This document shows positions 39,306-48,856 of a stretch of DNA of 64,000 bases, one piece after another. Location: assembly GCA_963667875.2 (NCBI GenBank), contig CAXXGC010000002.1, positions 620,001-684,000 on the forward strand, in the 5' to 3' direction. Below the pieces are notes generated by a model. That model saw nothing but the letters and a program-made list of their open reading frames with translations. It searched no databases and was not told the origin of the DNA. The DNA is from JAEXOD01 sp963667875 (lineage in GTDB: Bacteria; Bacteroidota; Ignavibacteria; Ignavibacteriales; Melioribacteraceae). Every line of letters starts with the position of its first letter. Positions within the stretch are counted from its first letter, which is position 1. The position numbers and the translations under genes are program-made.

Positions 39306-41542
39306 ATTTCTATCTTAATTGTTGCTGATGGTAAAAATGGAAGCATGTTAACTCTTTCACCTGTATCACGCTTAAAGTAAAAGATGTTTTTTCTATTGTA
39401 AACATTTATTATACTAAAATCTAAATAGATGTTAGTAAAAGCTATGGAAAACTTTTTAGAAACCGAAATATCCATTCTGTGGTAATCAGGGAGTCTTCCT
39501 ATATTTTTATCGCCAAGTATTGCATAAGGTATATACGAACTGCTGAATAACCAATTGGAATAAAAATCGTTAATATACATTTTATCGTAAAAACCGATAA
39601 GTTTTGTAAATGGCAAACCGGTATTATATGTCCATATAATATTAGCCATCCATCCATCCCCAAAATTATAATCAAATATAATATTCAAGTTATGTCTTGA
39701 ATCATATTTTGGGTAAAACCGCCAATTATCCAACTTATTATAAGCGTAACTTAATGAATATGATGTTGTAAACGAAAAAGGCATATCGGTATACTTTAGT
39801 AAAACTTCCAAACCATATGCTTCACCTTCACCCGCAACTAAATCGGGATCACTTGAAAATACTTTTTTATCATTTACCAAAGGAAGATTTTTTACCATTT
39901 TATAATAACCTTCCACCTGTAAATTTAATTTGCTTGTTACATCTATTTCAACCCCGCCGGTATAATGAACTGCTCTTTCAGGTTCTAAATAATCGGGTGT
40001 AATTATCCAAGGTTCAAATAACGAAATAACTTCTTTTTCATCCGAAATAGTTGTTATTTCCTGCTGATAGACACCCCATGCGCCTTTTATTGCCACCTGT
40101 GGTGTAAATCTGTATGTAAAACTTACACGTGGTTCAAGAAAAAATTCACCGCCGGGGGTTAAAGCCGCCACATTAATACGTGAACCGACATCAATACCCA
40201 AGTTTTCATATCTTAAAAATTTGTATTTCAAAAACAGACTAAAATTTCCGCCAAAATCTTCCACGTTGCTGATAGCACCGTTTTGATTTTCCAGCATTAA
40301 ATTGGTTTTTAAGGTTTTTAACGCAAAACCTAAACTCAATTCATCTTTGCTTTCGTAAATATATGTCATATCAAACGAAAAAGTATTATCGGTTACTTCA
40401 TTTTTCCTTTGTTTTGAATTACTGTAATTTGGAATAACCTCGCCGTTAAATTTACTGGAACTTAAACTTAACTTGCTATAAAGCGGACTATCATAAACCT
40501 GCAGCCAGTCAAATCCTACTATATTATTATCCCAGCTAAAATCTTCTTTTGATGGATCTTCATTTTTTAATTTATCACTGCTTAAAAATCCGTAAAATAC
40601 AAACTTTCCGTTTTCAATAAGCGGATTAACTGTATTTACTTTAAATGACACATCGTAAAAATCAATTGGTACAGTTTGGTCGTTTAGGAATTTTTTTAAT
40701 ATTTCATTTGAATAACTTTTACGGCCGGTAAGCATAAACGAACCTCCGGGAATAGGTCCTTCAAACAACAATTTTCCTGTCATAAAACTGCTGCTTGCTT
40801 TGCCACTGTAATTTTTTTTGTTTCCGTCTTTTGTTAATATTTTTAATACGGATGATACTCGTCCGCCATATTCACTTGCAAAACCGCCTTTATAAAACTC
40901 AACATTATTAATCATTTCGGGATCAATTACACTAAACAATCCTAATGCGTGAAATGGATTATATATAGTTGCGCCGTTTAACAACACTAAATTTTGGTTG
41001 CTTGCCCCGCCGCGCACATAATAACGTGCTGAAACATCCCCTGTTGATTTTACACCCGGAATATATTGCAATGATCTAAAAACATCAGTTTCAACACCTT
41101 TGGGAAGTTTTTCCAATTCCCTGATGGAAATTCGTTGAAGACCTAAATTTGTTGAATTTTTTTCTTTTCCAGTTGATTCCCCAATTTTTTCAATTGCCTG
41201 AAGCTGGTAACTGGTAGCTTCCAATGAAACATCTTTATGAGTAATTTTATTGGGAGTTATTGTTATTTTTAATTCCCGTTCGTTGTAACCCATGTACGAA
41301 TACACAACTGTGTATGTTTTATTACCGGGAATACCATTAATAAAATAATACCCGGTTCCATCAGTTGAACACCCTGATTTGGTTTCTTTTATATAAACAT
41401 TTCCGTAGGCTAAAGCTTCGCCGTTATTGGCGTCGGTTAAAAAACCTCTTAGTGTACCTGAACCTTGTCCGTAATTTGTTCCAGGAATAAAAACAATAAT
41501 CATTAATAAACAAACCACAGCAATTCGTATAATATTACTCAT
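39302..41542 (-). CDS. TonB-dependent outer-membrane receptor
   Basis: First gene of the six-gene operon; 746 residues. It has a signal peptide, then a carboxypeptidase-regulatory-like domain (about 28-110, GTLRGFLTDANNGEALAYGN ... GTGYYFINGIP). The plug (about 130-235) contains SLQYIPGVKSTGDVSARYYV, RGGASNQNLVLLNGATIYNP and KGGFASEYGGRVSSVLKI, and a 22-strand-type barrel follows, ending in TIKIEI. It imports or binds a large substrate using TonB energy. No SusD partner is present; DUF4249-like and PEGA/propeller lipoproteins take that place. The substrate cannot be read from the sequence. Confidence 0.92.
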   Translation of the reverse strand: MSNIIRIAVVCLLMIIVFIPGTNYGQGSGTLRGFLTDANNGEALAYGNVYIKETKSGCSTDGTGYYFINGIPGNKTYTVVYSYMGYNERELKITITPNKITHKDVSLEATSYQLQAIEKIGESTGKEKNSTNLGLQRISIRELEKLPKGVETDVFRSLQYIPGVKSTGDVSARYYVRGGASNQNLVLLNGATIYNPFHALGLFSVIDPEMINNVEFYKGGFASEYGGRVSSVLKILTKDGNKKNYSGKASSSFMTGKLLFEGPIPGGSFMLTGRKSYSNEILKKFLNDQTVPIDFYDVSFKVNTVNPLIENGKFVFYGFLSSDKLKNEDPSKEDFSWDNNIVGFDWLQVYDSPLYSKLSLSSSKFNGEVIPNYSNSKQRKNEVTDNTFSFDMTYIYESKDELSLGFALKTLKTNLMLENQNGAISNVEDFGGNFSLFLKYKFLRYENLGIDVGSRINVAALTPGGEFFLEPRVSFTYRFTPQVAIKGAWGVYQQEITTISDEKEVISLFEPWIITPDYLEPERAVHYTGGVEIDVTSKLNLQVEGYYKMVKNLPLVNDKKVFSSDPDLVAGEGEAYGLEVLLKYTDMPFSFTTSYSLSYAYNKLDNWRFYPKYDSRHNLNIIFDYNFGDGWMANIIWTYNTGLPFTKLIGFYDKMYINDFYSNWLFSSSYIPYAILGDKNIGRLPDYHRMDISVSKKFSIAFTNIYLDFSIINVYNRKNIFYFKRDTGERVNMLPFLPSATIKIEI

Positions 41543-41883
41543 CTTTTCCCTTATTTTTTTAATTTTAAAACAAGACTTTGCAACTTACAAAAATTATCAC
41601 ATTCTTGTATTATTATTAACTAATTTTAATTAAAAAATATACTGCATAAATATGCGGTTTTTAAATCATTTGGCAACTTTTTAACTACTTTAAACGTCTA
41701 ATTAAGGTTATTTTATCTTTAATGAATATTTTTCCCGTTTGATTCGATAATTAAATATTATTCAAATGGCTATTATTGTACAATAATGAAGTTTGAAATA
41801 ATTAAATTAAGGATGTTTATAAAACGCCCTATACGGTTTTTTTGTGTAATTTATAAATCCAAATTGAAATAGCGATAATTCAT

Positions 41884-42010
41884 TTATTGCGTAATAACGC
41901 TGAAAGTGTTACATATCATTAGACCTTGGAACCATTGGTACCGGTTTCAACCCCCTAAAGTGGGGTTGCATGCCATGGATTAATTTGCTTAAGTTGACAT
42001 AACTGTTTAC
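41884..42010. repeat. Interspersed intergenic repeat, second copy
   Basis: Starting near TTATTGCGTAATAACGCTGA and ending near TTTGCTTAAGTTGACATAAC, this matches the reverse complement of 3330-3448 closely and 45906-46010 in the same direction. It has internal hairpins around the AACCCCCTAAAGTGGGGTT word and the GTAATAACGCTGAAAGTGTTAC word. Confidence 0.75.
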
Positions 42011-42078
42011 ATTAGAAGGGGAATATATATCTGTAACGATATACTTGGTATGCGCTTAGTTTATAACCCCAGCCTTTA

Positions 42079-42323
42079 CAGACTGTGTTAAAACCGGGGA
42101 TAAATATATAATTATTGCTGTTTTGATACAACAAACAATGTCACCCCTTCAGGGTTCAACTGTTATTTTTCTGCTTATGCTACAATAATTTCATCCCTTC
42201 GGGATTATTTTATGATATACAATGTATTATAATATAATCAGTTACCATTTGTTTACTCACTCCGAAGCACGGCAGAGCCGTGCCGCCTTTGAACCCATTA
42301 TTCCCCAATTTTAACACGGTCTT
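42079..42323. mobile_element. MITE-like element, copy B (245 bp), TTTA target duplication
   Basis: The reverse complement of this segment matches the element at 21474-21772 along its length, apart from about 55 bp present only in copy A. The ends are CAGACTGTGTTAAAACCGGG and, on the other strand, AAGACCGTGTTAAAATTGGG. TTTA flanks it on both sides (42075-42078, 42324-42327). Without it, the flanks form the perfect hairpin CCCCAGCCTTTAGGCTGGGG with TTTA as its loop. No coding capacity. Confidence 0.78.
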
Positions 42324-42692
42324 TTTAGGCTGGGGATTTTTGGAAAAGAGAATTTGGGCTTCAGCCCTGATTCTTATAATGTTTAATTATATTTAGATTT
42401 TATATATATTTTTGGTACTCAATTAACCCCAATAGACTTATACAACATCCGCTGTAATCGTTACATGTTAGTAGAATAAAACACTACAAAAGTAATTTCG
42501 TCTCATAAAGCCGGGCTTATCATTGTATTATATAACATCCTGTTTATTAATCCCTAAAGCTTATACCTTATTATTCCCTATTCTTATTATTAATAAACAT
42601 TTTGGGTTTATAAACCGACTGGTAAAACGCACACATCTATTTCCATGGTACAAAAATTGATATGTGTGTAGTTAATAATAGGAAGTTGTATT

Positions 42693-43559
42693 ATGATTAA
42701 AATGAAACAATCGATAATTTTTATTTTGTTACTATTTGTTTTTGGCTGCACCGCAAAAGATAACCCGGTTGCACCTGTTACCGAAACAGGCCAAAAAATT
42801 ACCGGAAAAGTAATTTCCGCCAAAACCGGCGAGGCAATTTCACAGGTGTTAATTTCAACAACCAATTCCTCATCTTCGGTAACAACCGGAATTGACGGAA
42901 ATTATGTTATTGATAAAATTACTCCCGGCACCTATACAATTAAAGCCTCAAAAACCGGATTTTATGAAGAACAGATTTCCGTACAGGTTGATACAGGAAA
43001 AACCGTAATTGGTGATTTTATTCTTTCCGAGGAAAAATTTGGTGTAATAAAAGGAAAAGTAATAGATGTTGTTTCCAATACCGGAATTTTTGGTGTAACA
43101 ATTACAACCGATCCTGTAAGCGGAGTTGTTGGAACAGATATTAACGGTAATTTTATTATTGAAGATGTACTAATTTTAAGAACTCAAAATTATACCCTTA
43201 AAGCTGAAAAAAACAGCACTTACGATGTTGTTACAAAAACAATAAAATTTGGTGATAGCACAACAATAAGCGTAAACTTGGCCATGGATCCTTTATATGG
43301 AACAATTGAAGGAACCGTAACCGATTCCAAAACAACACTTCCTGTTGCAGGTGTTAACGTAACAACAACACCACCAACAAGTTCCGTGTTAACTGATTCA
43401 CTTGGTTATTATAAAATACCTCAGGTATTACGACTTTCGGGAGCTAATAAATATAATTTAGTAGCTGTAAAATCGGGTTATAAAAAGAATACAGATGTTA
43501 ATGTTATTGTATTAGGCGGCCGCACTACCCGTGGTGATGTTGTAATTGATCCTTTATAA
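42693..43559 (+). CDS. Lipoprotein with three carboxypeptidase-regulatory-like domains
   Basis: A 288-residue lipoprotein (signal up to FVFGC, Cys near 19). Three beta-sandwich repeats of CarboxypepD_reg type follow: GKVISAKTGEAISQVLI with GIDGNYVIDKITPGTY; GKVIDVVSNTGIFGVTI with GTDINGNFIIEDV; and GTVTDSKTTLPVAGVNV with DSLGYYKIPQV. Such domains serve as structural or binding units at the cell surface. It is first in a three-gene unit with a likely outer-membrane barrel and a T9SS protein; this suggests a surface assembly, but no enzyme is present. Confidence 0.82.
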   Translation: MIKMKQSIIFILLLFVFGCTAKDNPVAPVTETGQKITGKVISAKTGEAISQVLISTTNSSSSVTTGIDGNYVIDKITPGTYTIKASKTGFYEEQISVQVDTGKTVIGDFILSEEKFGVIKGKVIDVVSNTGIFGVTITTDPVSGVVGTDINGNFIIEDVLILRTQNYTLKAEKNSTYDVVTKTIKFGDSTTISVNLAMDPLYGTIEGTVTDSKTTLPVAGVNVTTTPPTSSVLTDSLGYYKIPQVLRLSGANKYNLVAVKSGYKKNTDVNVIVLGGRTTRGDVVIDPL

Positions 43560-43577
43560 TTTAAAAGGTTAAATACT

Positions 43578-44276
43578 TTGAAAAAAATTATTATTTTATT
43601 TTTAATATTAATTAATCTGCCTTTATATGCTCAAAAAAAAGGAATTCCTGTTATTTCCGATTTGATTAATTATTTTACAACACCTATTGAGGATGATTCA
43701 TTAAAATTCCTACAGTATAACGCCTTTAATAAACGTATTGGAAATATAATTAACGGTGTTTATTTTGAAGCAGGCGGCGGAAATGATAAAATGAATTATC
43801 AATTAATTAATCAAATTTCTTTTTTACCGTTTTATGATTCTTCACCCTCCTTATCAAACACTAAATTAGGTGGATCGATTATTATAAACCCATTTATTAC
43901 AAATGTGGGATATTATTCCGGCGAACAGGATTTGAGCGAATTACAATTAAACTTTGCTTATCCTCCAACACCTCCAAATGAAACTAAACTTAGCACTGTA
44001 ATTAAATATACCGCAATTCATGCAGCAATTAATTATATTCCGGTTTCCCTGTTTTGGGGATATTTATATCCTTCATTGGGACCTGTTATTAATTACACAA
44101 CGTATAAATATAATAGTGTAAATAAATCTTATATGGGTATTGGTGCAAATGCGGCGGTTATGTTTAAGTTTAAAAATTTATTTATGACAGTTTCTTATTC
44201 AAAATATATAACAAATTCCGAATATTTTAATGATCAGCTGTTTGTTGGGGGGGGTATATGTTTAAAAATGTTTTAA
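43578..44276 (+). CDS. Predicted outer-membrane beta-barrel protein
   Basis: A 232-residue protein starting with TTG and a signal peptide (KKIIILFLILINLPLYAQ). The rest is rich in alternating hydrophobic and aromatic residues and ends LFVGGGICLKMF, as expected for a small beta-barrel, though no family was recognised. It lies 18 bp after the lipoprotein and overlaps the T9SS gene by 19 bp, so all three are co-expressed. Confidence 0.65.
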   Translation: MKKIIILFLILINLPLYAQKKGIPVISDLINYFTTPIEDDSLKFLQYNAFNKRIGNIINGVYFEAGGGNDKMNYQLINQISFLPFYDSSPSLSNTKLGGSIIINPFITNVGYYSGEQDLSELQLNFAYPPTPPNETKLSTVIKYTAIHAAINYIPVSLFWGYLYPSLGPVINYTTYKYNSVNKSYMGIGANAAVMFKFKNLFMTVSYSKYITNSEYFNDQLFVGGGICLKMF

Positions 44277-45658
44277 TTTTTATAAAACTTATTCTTCCGG
44301 TGGTTTTAACAAGCAGTATTATATATTGTCAGGTGAATACACATAATGTTCTGCCCCAAAATAATAATAGTATTTTAAGTAATTCGTTTATTATAAATAC
44401 CATTATTGAATTTAAAAATTCCGATTTATCTTCGACCAATTATTATAAAATAATCGGTATTCCCGGCGACACAACAATTTCGCTACAGTCCGTAATGACA
44501 GGAGCATCAATAAAAGATTGGATAGCATTTTATGATGACGGAGGAGATTTTTATATACCCTATACAGAAGCAAATAAGGGACAATTTAATTTTTCACCCG
44601 GAAAAGCTTATTGGATATTAAGTAAATATGATATAAAACTTGGCCCTTATTCAGTAAGTTCTGTTAAACTTACAAACGACAATTGTTACGAAGTTCCTTT
44701 ACACAAAAACTGGAATCTTATTTCCAATCCATTTGATAAATCGATTAATTGGCAGGATGTTAGAACAGCCAATAATATACAAAACGATTTAATTTATTAT
44801 TTCCACTCCGGTTCGTATAATTTTAGTTCGGTAAAAATGGAACCGTTTTTAGGATTTTATTATTATAACCGAAAAAATCTTGATAAACTAAAATTACCTT
44901 ATCCAACAAATACAAATTTGGAGAAAAATCAAAATTCCAATCCTTTTGAAACAATTGCGGTTAATATAACAGACGGCAATAAAACAACCGGAGTTTTGTT
45001 ATTGTTGGATGATAGTTTTTCGGAAGGTTTAGATGACTATGATCAAATACTTCCACCAATGGATTTTTCTACTTTTGCTATTTCGATAATGAATAATTCA
45101 TTACCCAACAATAATCGTGAACTTGCAATTGAATCATTAAATAACATAAACAATAATTTAAGTATTCCGTTAAAAATCAGAAATAAAAACTCAAATACTA
45201 TTGAACTTTCAATTAATTATTCCGATAACTTAAATGATAGATTTTACGCAATATATAACCCTCAAGATAATTCCAAAATTAATCTCAACAACAATCAAAT
45301 AATTAATTTGGAACTTCTATCGACTGAACAGGATTATTTATTACTGATTGGCACCTCGGAATTTGTAGAATCTTTTCAAAAAGATTTATTGCCAAACAAT
45401 TTAGAATTATACCAAAATTACCCTAACCCGTTTAATCCTGAAACCGTAATACAATTTGATTTACCAAAATCGGGATTTGTTAATATTACTGTTTTTAACA
45501 GCATTGGACAAAAGATAAGTGAATTGGTAAACGGGTTTATTACTGAGGGGAAACATTCGGTATCCTTTAAAAGCAATAATCTATCCTCGGGCAATTATTT
45601 TTATCAGCTAAAAACGGAAAATTCGGTTATTACTAAAAAAATGGTTTTGCTGCAATAA
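44258..45658 (+). CDS. T9SS-sorted secreted protein of unknown function
   Basis: A 466-residue protein with a hydrophobic N-terminal signal and a C-terminal T9SS type A sorting domain (YQNYPNPFNPETVIQFDL ... KKMVLLQ). The middle has repeated GWNLISNPF-like segments (PLHKNWNLISNPFDKSINW, KAYWILSKYD) that occur in many Ignavibacteria and Bacteroidota surface proteins without known activity. No catalytic motif was seen. It should be secreted and anchored by T9SS, possibly together with the two proteins encoded just upstream. Confidence 0.82.
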   Translation: MFKNVLIFIKLILPVVLTSSIIYCQVNTHNVLPQNNNSILSNSFIINTIIEFKNSDLSSTNYYKIIGIPGDTTISLQSVMTGASIKDWIAFYDDGGDFYIPYTEANKGQFNFSPGKAYWILSKYDIKLGPYSVSSVKLTNDNCYEVPLHKNWNLISNPFDKSINWQDVRTANNIQNDLIYYFHSGSYNFSSVKMEPFLGFYYYNRKNLDKLKLPYPTNTNLEKNQNSNPFETIAVNITDGNKTTGVLLLLDDSFSEGLDDYDQILPPMDFSTFAISIMNNSLPNNNRELAIESLNNINNNLSIPLKIRNKNSNTIELSINYSDNLNDRFYAIYNPQDNSKINLNNNQIINLELLSTEQDYLLLIGTSEFVESFQKDLLPNNLELYQNYPNPFNPETVIQFDLPKSGFVNITVFNSIGQKISELVNGFITEGKHSVSFKSNNLSSGNYFYQLKTENSVITKKMVLLQ

Positions 45659-45680
45659 AAGTATTTAATTAATTTTTTGA

Positions 45681-46256
45681 TTAGAAATTCCACGTTTGTA
45701 AGAAACTAAACGACTATATAATCCCCACACAGAGTAACGGCACAAGTCTTGTCCCTTTAGGATTATCTGTTCTTTATTTATACTATTCAACTCACTTACG
45801 GGGTTGTGGTTTTTTGCGGGTACTCGGGCTACTCACATGAAACACCATTCGGGGTTTTTATTCAACACATTATTGATAAATATTTTATATTGTAAAAATT
45901 AATTTATAACGTAATAACACTGAAAGTCTTACATATCAGTAGACTTCGGCACCTATCCGACCGGTTAAGCGGGGTAACATAACATGAATTATTTTGCTTA
46001 AGTTGACAAGATTGCAGCGGCACAAACGGTAACATATATACGTTGTTACACATCGCTGATGTGCTTAGGTCGTTGGGTTTTCATTGGATTACAAATGTTC
46101 GACTTCCATGAAGTCGGTTTGATAATATGAATGTTTTGAAAACATCGAGATTCCAAATGTAATAATTGTATTTGATTTTTAAGAACTTCGTTAGAAGTTC
46201 CACGTTTGTAAGAAACTAAACGACTATAGAATCCCCACTACAGAGTAGTGGTACAA
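45681..46256. repeat. 66-bp direct repeats around an interspersed repeat
   Basis: 45681-45746 and 46191-46256 share most bases, including CCACGTTTGTAAGAAACTAA and CGACTATA.AATCCCCAC, at a spacing of 510 bp. Between them lies the third copy (45906-46010) of the repeat seen at 3330 and 41884. The rest of the 45659-46323 gap has no gene. Confidence 0.7.
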
Positions 46257-46323
46257 ACGGCATTCCATACCCCTTGTTGCACAAATAAAAAAAAGAGAAC
46301 CCACCCCCGCCAAAGCCGAACCA

Positions 46324-48474
46324 CTATTTTACAATTTTTCCGTTAATTAATTCTTGTCTTATTCTTTCGGCTCCAACAATATCACCAACAATTTCTAAAA
46401 TTGCTTGTGAGGAAACCGAAACACACCTATTGGATTGTTCGTCAAACAAAAAATCACCGGCCAAACTTTCAATATCACCATCAAAAGCAACACCAACTAT
46501 TTCCGCATCCTTATTTATTATTGGACTGCCTGAACTGCCGCCGGTAATATCGTTTGTGCTTACAAAATTAAATATTGTAGAAAGATCTAAATTTGGATTT
46601 GGTTTTGACCACCTTTCGGGCAAATCCCAAGGAGCTTTTTTATTAAAAGAATAATACCTGTCAAACATACCATAAAATGTGGTAAACGGAGGAGCAATTG
46701 TTCCATTGTATTCATATCCTTTAACTACACCGTCATTTACGCGTAATGTAAATGTTGCATCCGGCGGAATTTTTGAGCCATAAACTGCATATAATGCTTC
46801 ACCCAATTGGTTTTCTAAAACATCTTCGGTTTCACAAATTTCATTCCACCGTTTTGTATATTCTTCCAATTTATTGCGGGTAGAGGCTATATAATTAATT
46901 ACAGGATCATTACTGTTTAATATTATATTATATCCTTCAATAAACATTTTTTTAATTCTTTCTTTATCCAAAACAACTGTTTTGTTTAATAAATATTTTG
47001 CGGCTTCTTCACCATCTAAATTATTACTTAACATTTTTACAAAATTATTATCTTTTCCTAAACTTAATTTAATTAAATCTAATTGAACCGCTAATTTTTT
47101 CATTTCAAAAGTTTCGGAATATGTTTCATTTTTCTTTTTAAAATCAAATTTTCTCTTCCCATTTTCATATATTTTATCAACACTATTTTCAATATATTTT
47201 TTTAATGAATCGGTAAGAGTTGTTACACCGTCTTTTTTTAATTTTACAGCTAAATTATATATTTTTAAGCCTCTATTAAATACTTCGGTATTAATACCGC
47301 GAGTGCTTAAAGTATAACCTAATCTTAAGTTTTCAAAAGTGCTTAATTCTTTTTGTAAATCCTCAATACTCTGCCATAAATGTCCGTATTTTTCATTTAA
47401 AGTTTTATCTTTTGTTATTAATGATCTAAATTCTTTTTCAAATGATTTTTTTCGTATTAATAAATATGGATTTTTAATTGAGTTATATTCGCCTATAACC
47501 ACTTTAGCCGTGTTGGAAATTGCACTCATTTCGTCTAACAATTTATCCGTTTCTTCCGGATATAAGTCCATTGTTTGGTAATAAGCCTTCATTAATCTAT
47601 CGTACATAAATGCACTGTTTCTTGAATCAAAATCGCGCATATATTCAATTTGTGCAACTGTTTTTAGTCTGCGGGTTGTTCCGGGATTTCCAACTGCAAA
47701 AATAGGTTCGTTTAGCTGCGGACCGTTTTTACTGAACTTAAAAAAGTTATCGGTTTTTAATGGTTTGCCTGTTTCATCGTAAACACGTAAAAAAGCAAAA
47801 TCAGCATCGTACCGGGGATATGTAAAATTATCCCAATCGCCGCCGTATAAACCCGTGCTCGATTCGTTAAACAATACTGCGCGTACATCTTCATATCTTT
47901 TATATCCATAAACAGAATATTTTGCACCGCTGTAATAAGGAACAAGCACACAATTTAGACCTGTTTCTTTGTCATAGTCGGCTTTTATTTCTTTTAATAC
48001 GTCCGTTTTCGATTTTCCATCTATCCCAACTTTTTCATTTATTTTTGCAGTAATATCTTCCATAAATACAAGCTGATCAACAAAAATTCCTTCCATTTTT
48101 CTTTCATCATTTAATGTAGCAGCATAAAAACCGTTTTTTTGTATATTTTCACCAGCTTGTTCTATTTTATCTTCTACAAAATCTATACAATGATGATTTG
48201 TCATAATTAATCCGTCTTCCGAAACAAACGAAGATGAACACCATGTTGTAAATTTTAATGCCGATAATCTAACTTTTTCCAGCCAAGTATCACTTACCGT
48301 TAAATCATATTTTTCTTTTAAATATTCTTTTGGGAAATCATCCAAAGTCCATAATTTTCCCATATCATATTTCCCTACCTGGGTTGTATCATAAATAACA
48401 AACTGGGCGTTAGCACTTTTATAAAAACTAATTATTAAAAATGTTATCAGCAGTAGATTCTTAAATTTGGTCAT
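46324..48474 (-). CDS. S46 family dipeptidyl peptidase (DPP7/DPP11-like)
   Basis: A 716-residue periplasmic exopeptidase removing dipeptides from the N-termini of oligopeptides, typical of asaccharolytic or protein-feeding members of this phylum. It has a signal peptide (about 1-24), then a chymotrypsin-like fold split by a long helical domain. The catalytic His is in MTNHHCIDFV (about 84), an Asp candidate in GGDWDNFTYPRYDADFAF (about 219-236) and Ser in GGSSGSPIIN (about 645). DPP7 and DPP11 are distinguished by one residue near the C-terminus that I could not align safely, so substrate preference is open. Confidence 0.94.
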   Translation of the reverse strand: MTKFKNLLLITFLIISFYKSANAQFVIYDTTQVGKYDMGKLWTLDDFPKEYLKEKYDLTVSDTWLEKVRLSALKFTTWCSSSFVSEDGLIMTNHHCIDFVEDKIEQAGENIQKNGFYAATLNDERKMEGIFVDQLVFMEDITAKINEKVGIDGKSKTDVLKEIKADYDKETGLNCVLVPYYSGAKYSVYGYKRYEDVRAVLFNESSTGLYGGDWDNFTYPRYDADFAFLRVYDETGKPLKTDNFFKFSKNGPQLNEPIFAVGNPGTTRRLKTVAQIEYMRDFDSRNSAFMYDRLMKAYYQTMDLYPEETDKLLDEMSAISNTAKVVIGEYNSIKNPYLLIRKKSFEKEFRSLITKDKTLNEKYGHLWQSIEDLQKELSTFENLRLGYTLSTRGINTEVFNRGLKIYNLAVKLKKDGVTTLTDSLKKYIENSVDKIYENGKRKFDFKKKNETYSETFEMKKLAVQLDLIKLSLGKDNNFVKMLSNNLDGEEAAKYLLNKTVVLDKERIKKMFIEGYNIILNSNDPVINYIASTRNKLEEYTKRWNEICETEDVLENQLGEALYAVYGSKIPPDATFTLRVNDGVVKGYEYNGTIAPPFTTFYGMFDRYYSFNKKAPWDLPERWSKPNPNLDLSTIFNFVSTNDITGGSSGSPIINKDAEIVGVAFDGDIESLAGDFLFDEQSNRCVSVSSQAILEIVGDIVGAERIRQELINGKIVK

Positions 48475-48594
48475 AAATTTACCTAAGTAAAAATTTGTAA
48501 AAAGATTAATGTATAAAATAAGGAAAAAATGAATTGAACTAAAACGAAATAATAAGATTTTACAGAAATATATATAACATCGAATTAAACCAAT

Positions 48595-48620
48595 AAAACA
48601 GGCCCCCGAAGGAGCCTGTT
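48595..48620 (-). terminator. Rho-independent terminator after the interrupted T9SS gene
   Basis: On the minus strand AACAGGCTCC-TTCG-GGGGCCTGTT forms a ten-pair stem with one mismatch and a TTCG loop followed by TTTATTG. It follows the stop of the T9SS C-terminal remnant by 8 bp. Confidence 0.85.
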
Positions 48621-48627
48621 AAGATAA

Positions 48628-48848
48628 TTATTTTAATAACAACATTTTTCTGTTTTCGCTAAAATCACCTGCTTTTAGACTATAAATATAAACACCTGTT
48701 GACAAATTTGATGCATCAAAAGACACTTCATAATTGCCTTCAGTTTGAGTTTTATTTACCAAAACAGATACTTCTTTGCCAAGGATATCATAAACTACAA
48801 GGCTAACCAAACCCGGTTTAGCTATGCTGTATTTAATTGTAGTTGTAG
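48628..48848 (-). pseudogene. C-terminal part of IS-interrupted T9SS metallopeptidase
   Basis: The frame reads FNPTTTIKYSIAKPGLVSLVVYDILGK and ends in ENRKMLLLK. This is the T9SS sorting domain that belongs to the gene fragment at 50196-53098. The insertion sequence separates NPF from NPTTTIKY in the middle of the sorting motif. Without its own start and export signal this piece cannot be functional. Confidence 0.9.
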
Positions 48849-48856
48849 GATTAAAT

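Larger units (their letters stand above)
41543..42692. other. Gene-free region with nested intergenic repeats
   Basis: No gene was seen in 1150 bp between divergent operons. It contains the interspersed repeat at 41884-42010, a CCCCAGCC-TTTA-GGCTGGGG hairpin split by a MITE-like element (42079-42323) and a GGGCTTCAGCCCTGATTCTT hairpin near 42357. Promoters of the TonB operon must lie near 41550-41700, where AT-rich sequence gives no clear boxes. Confidence 0.6.
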
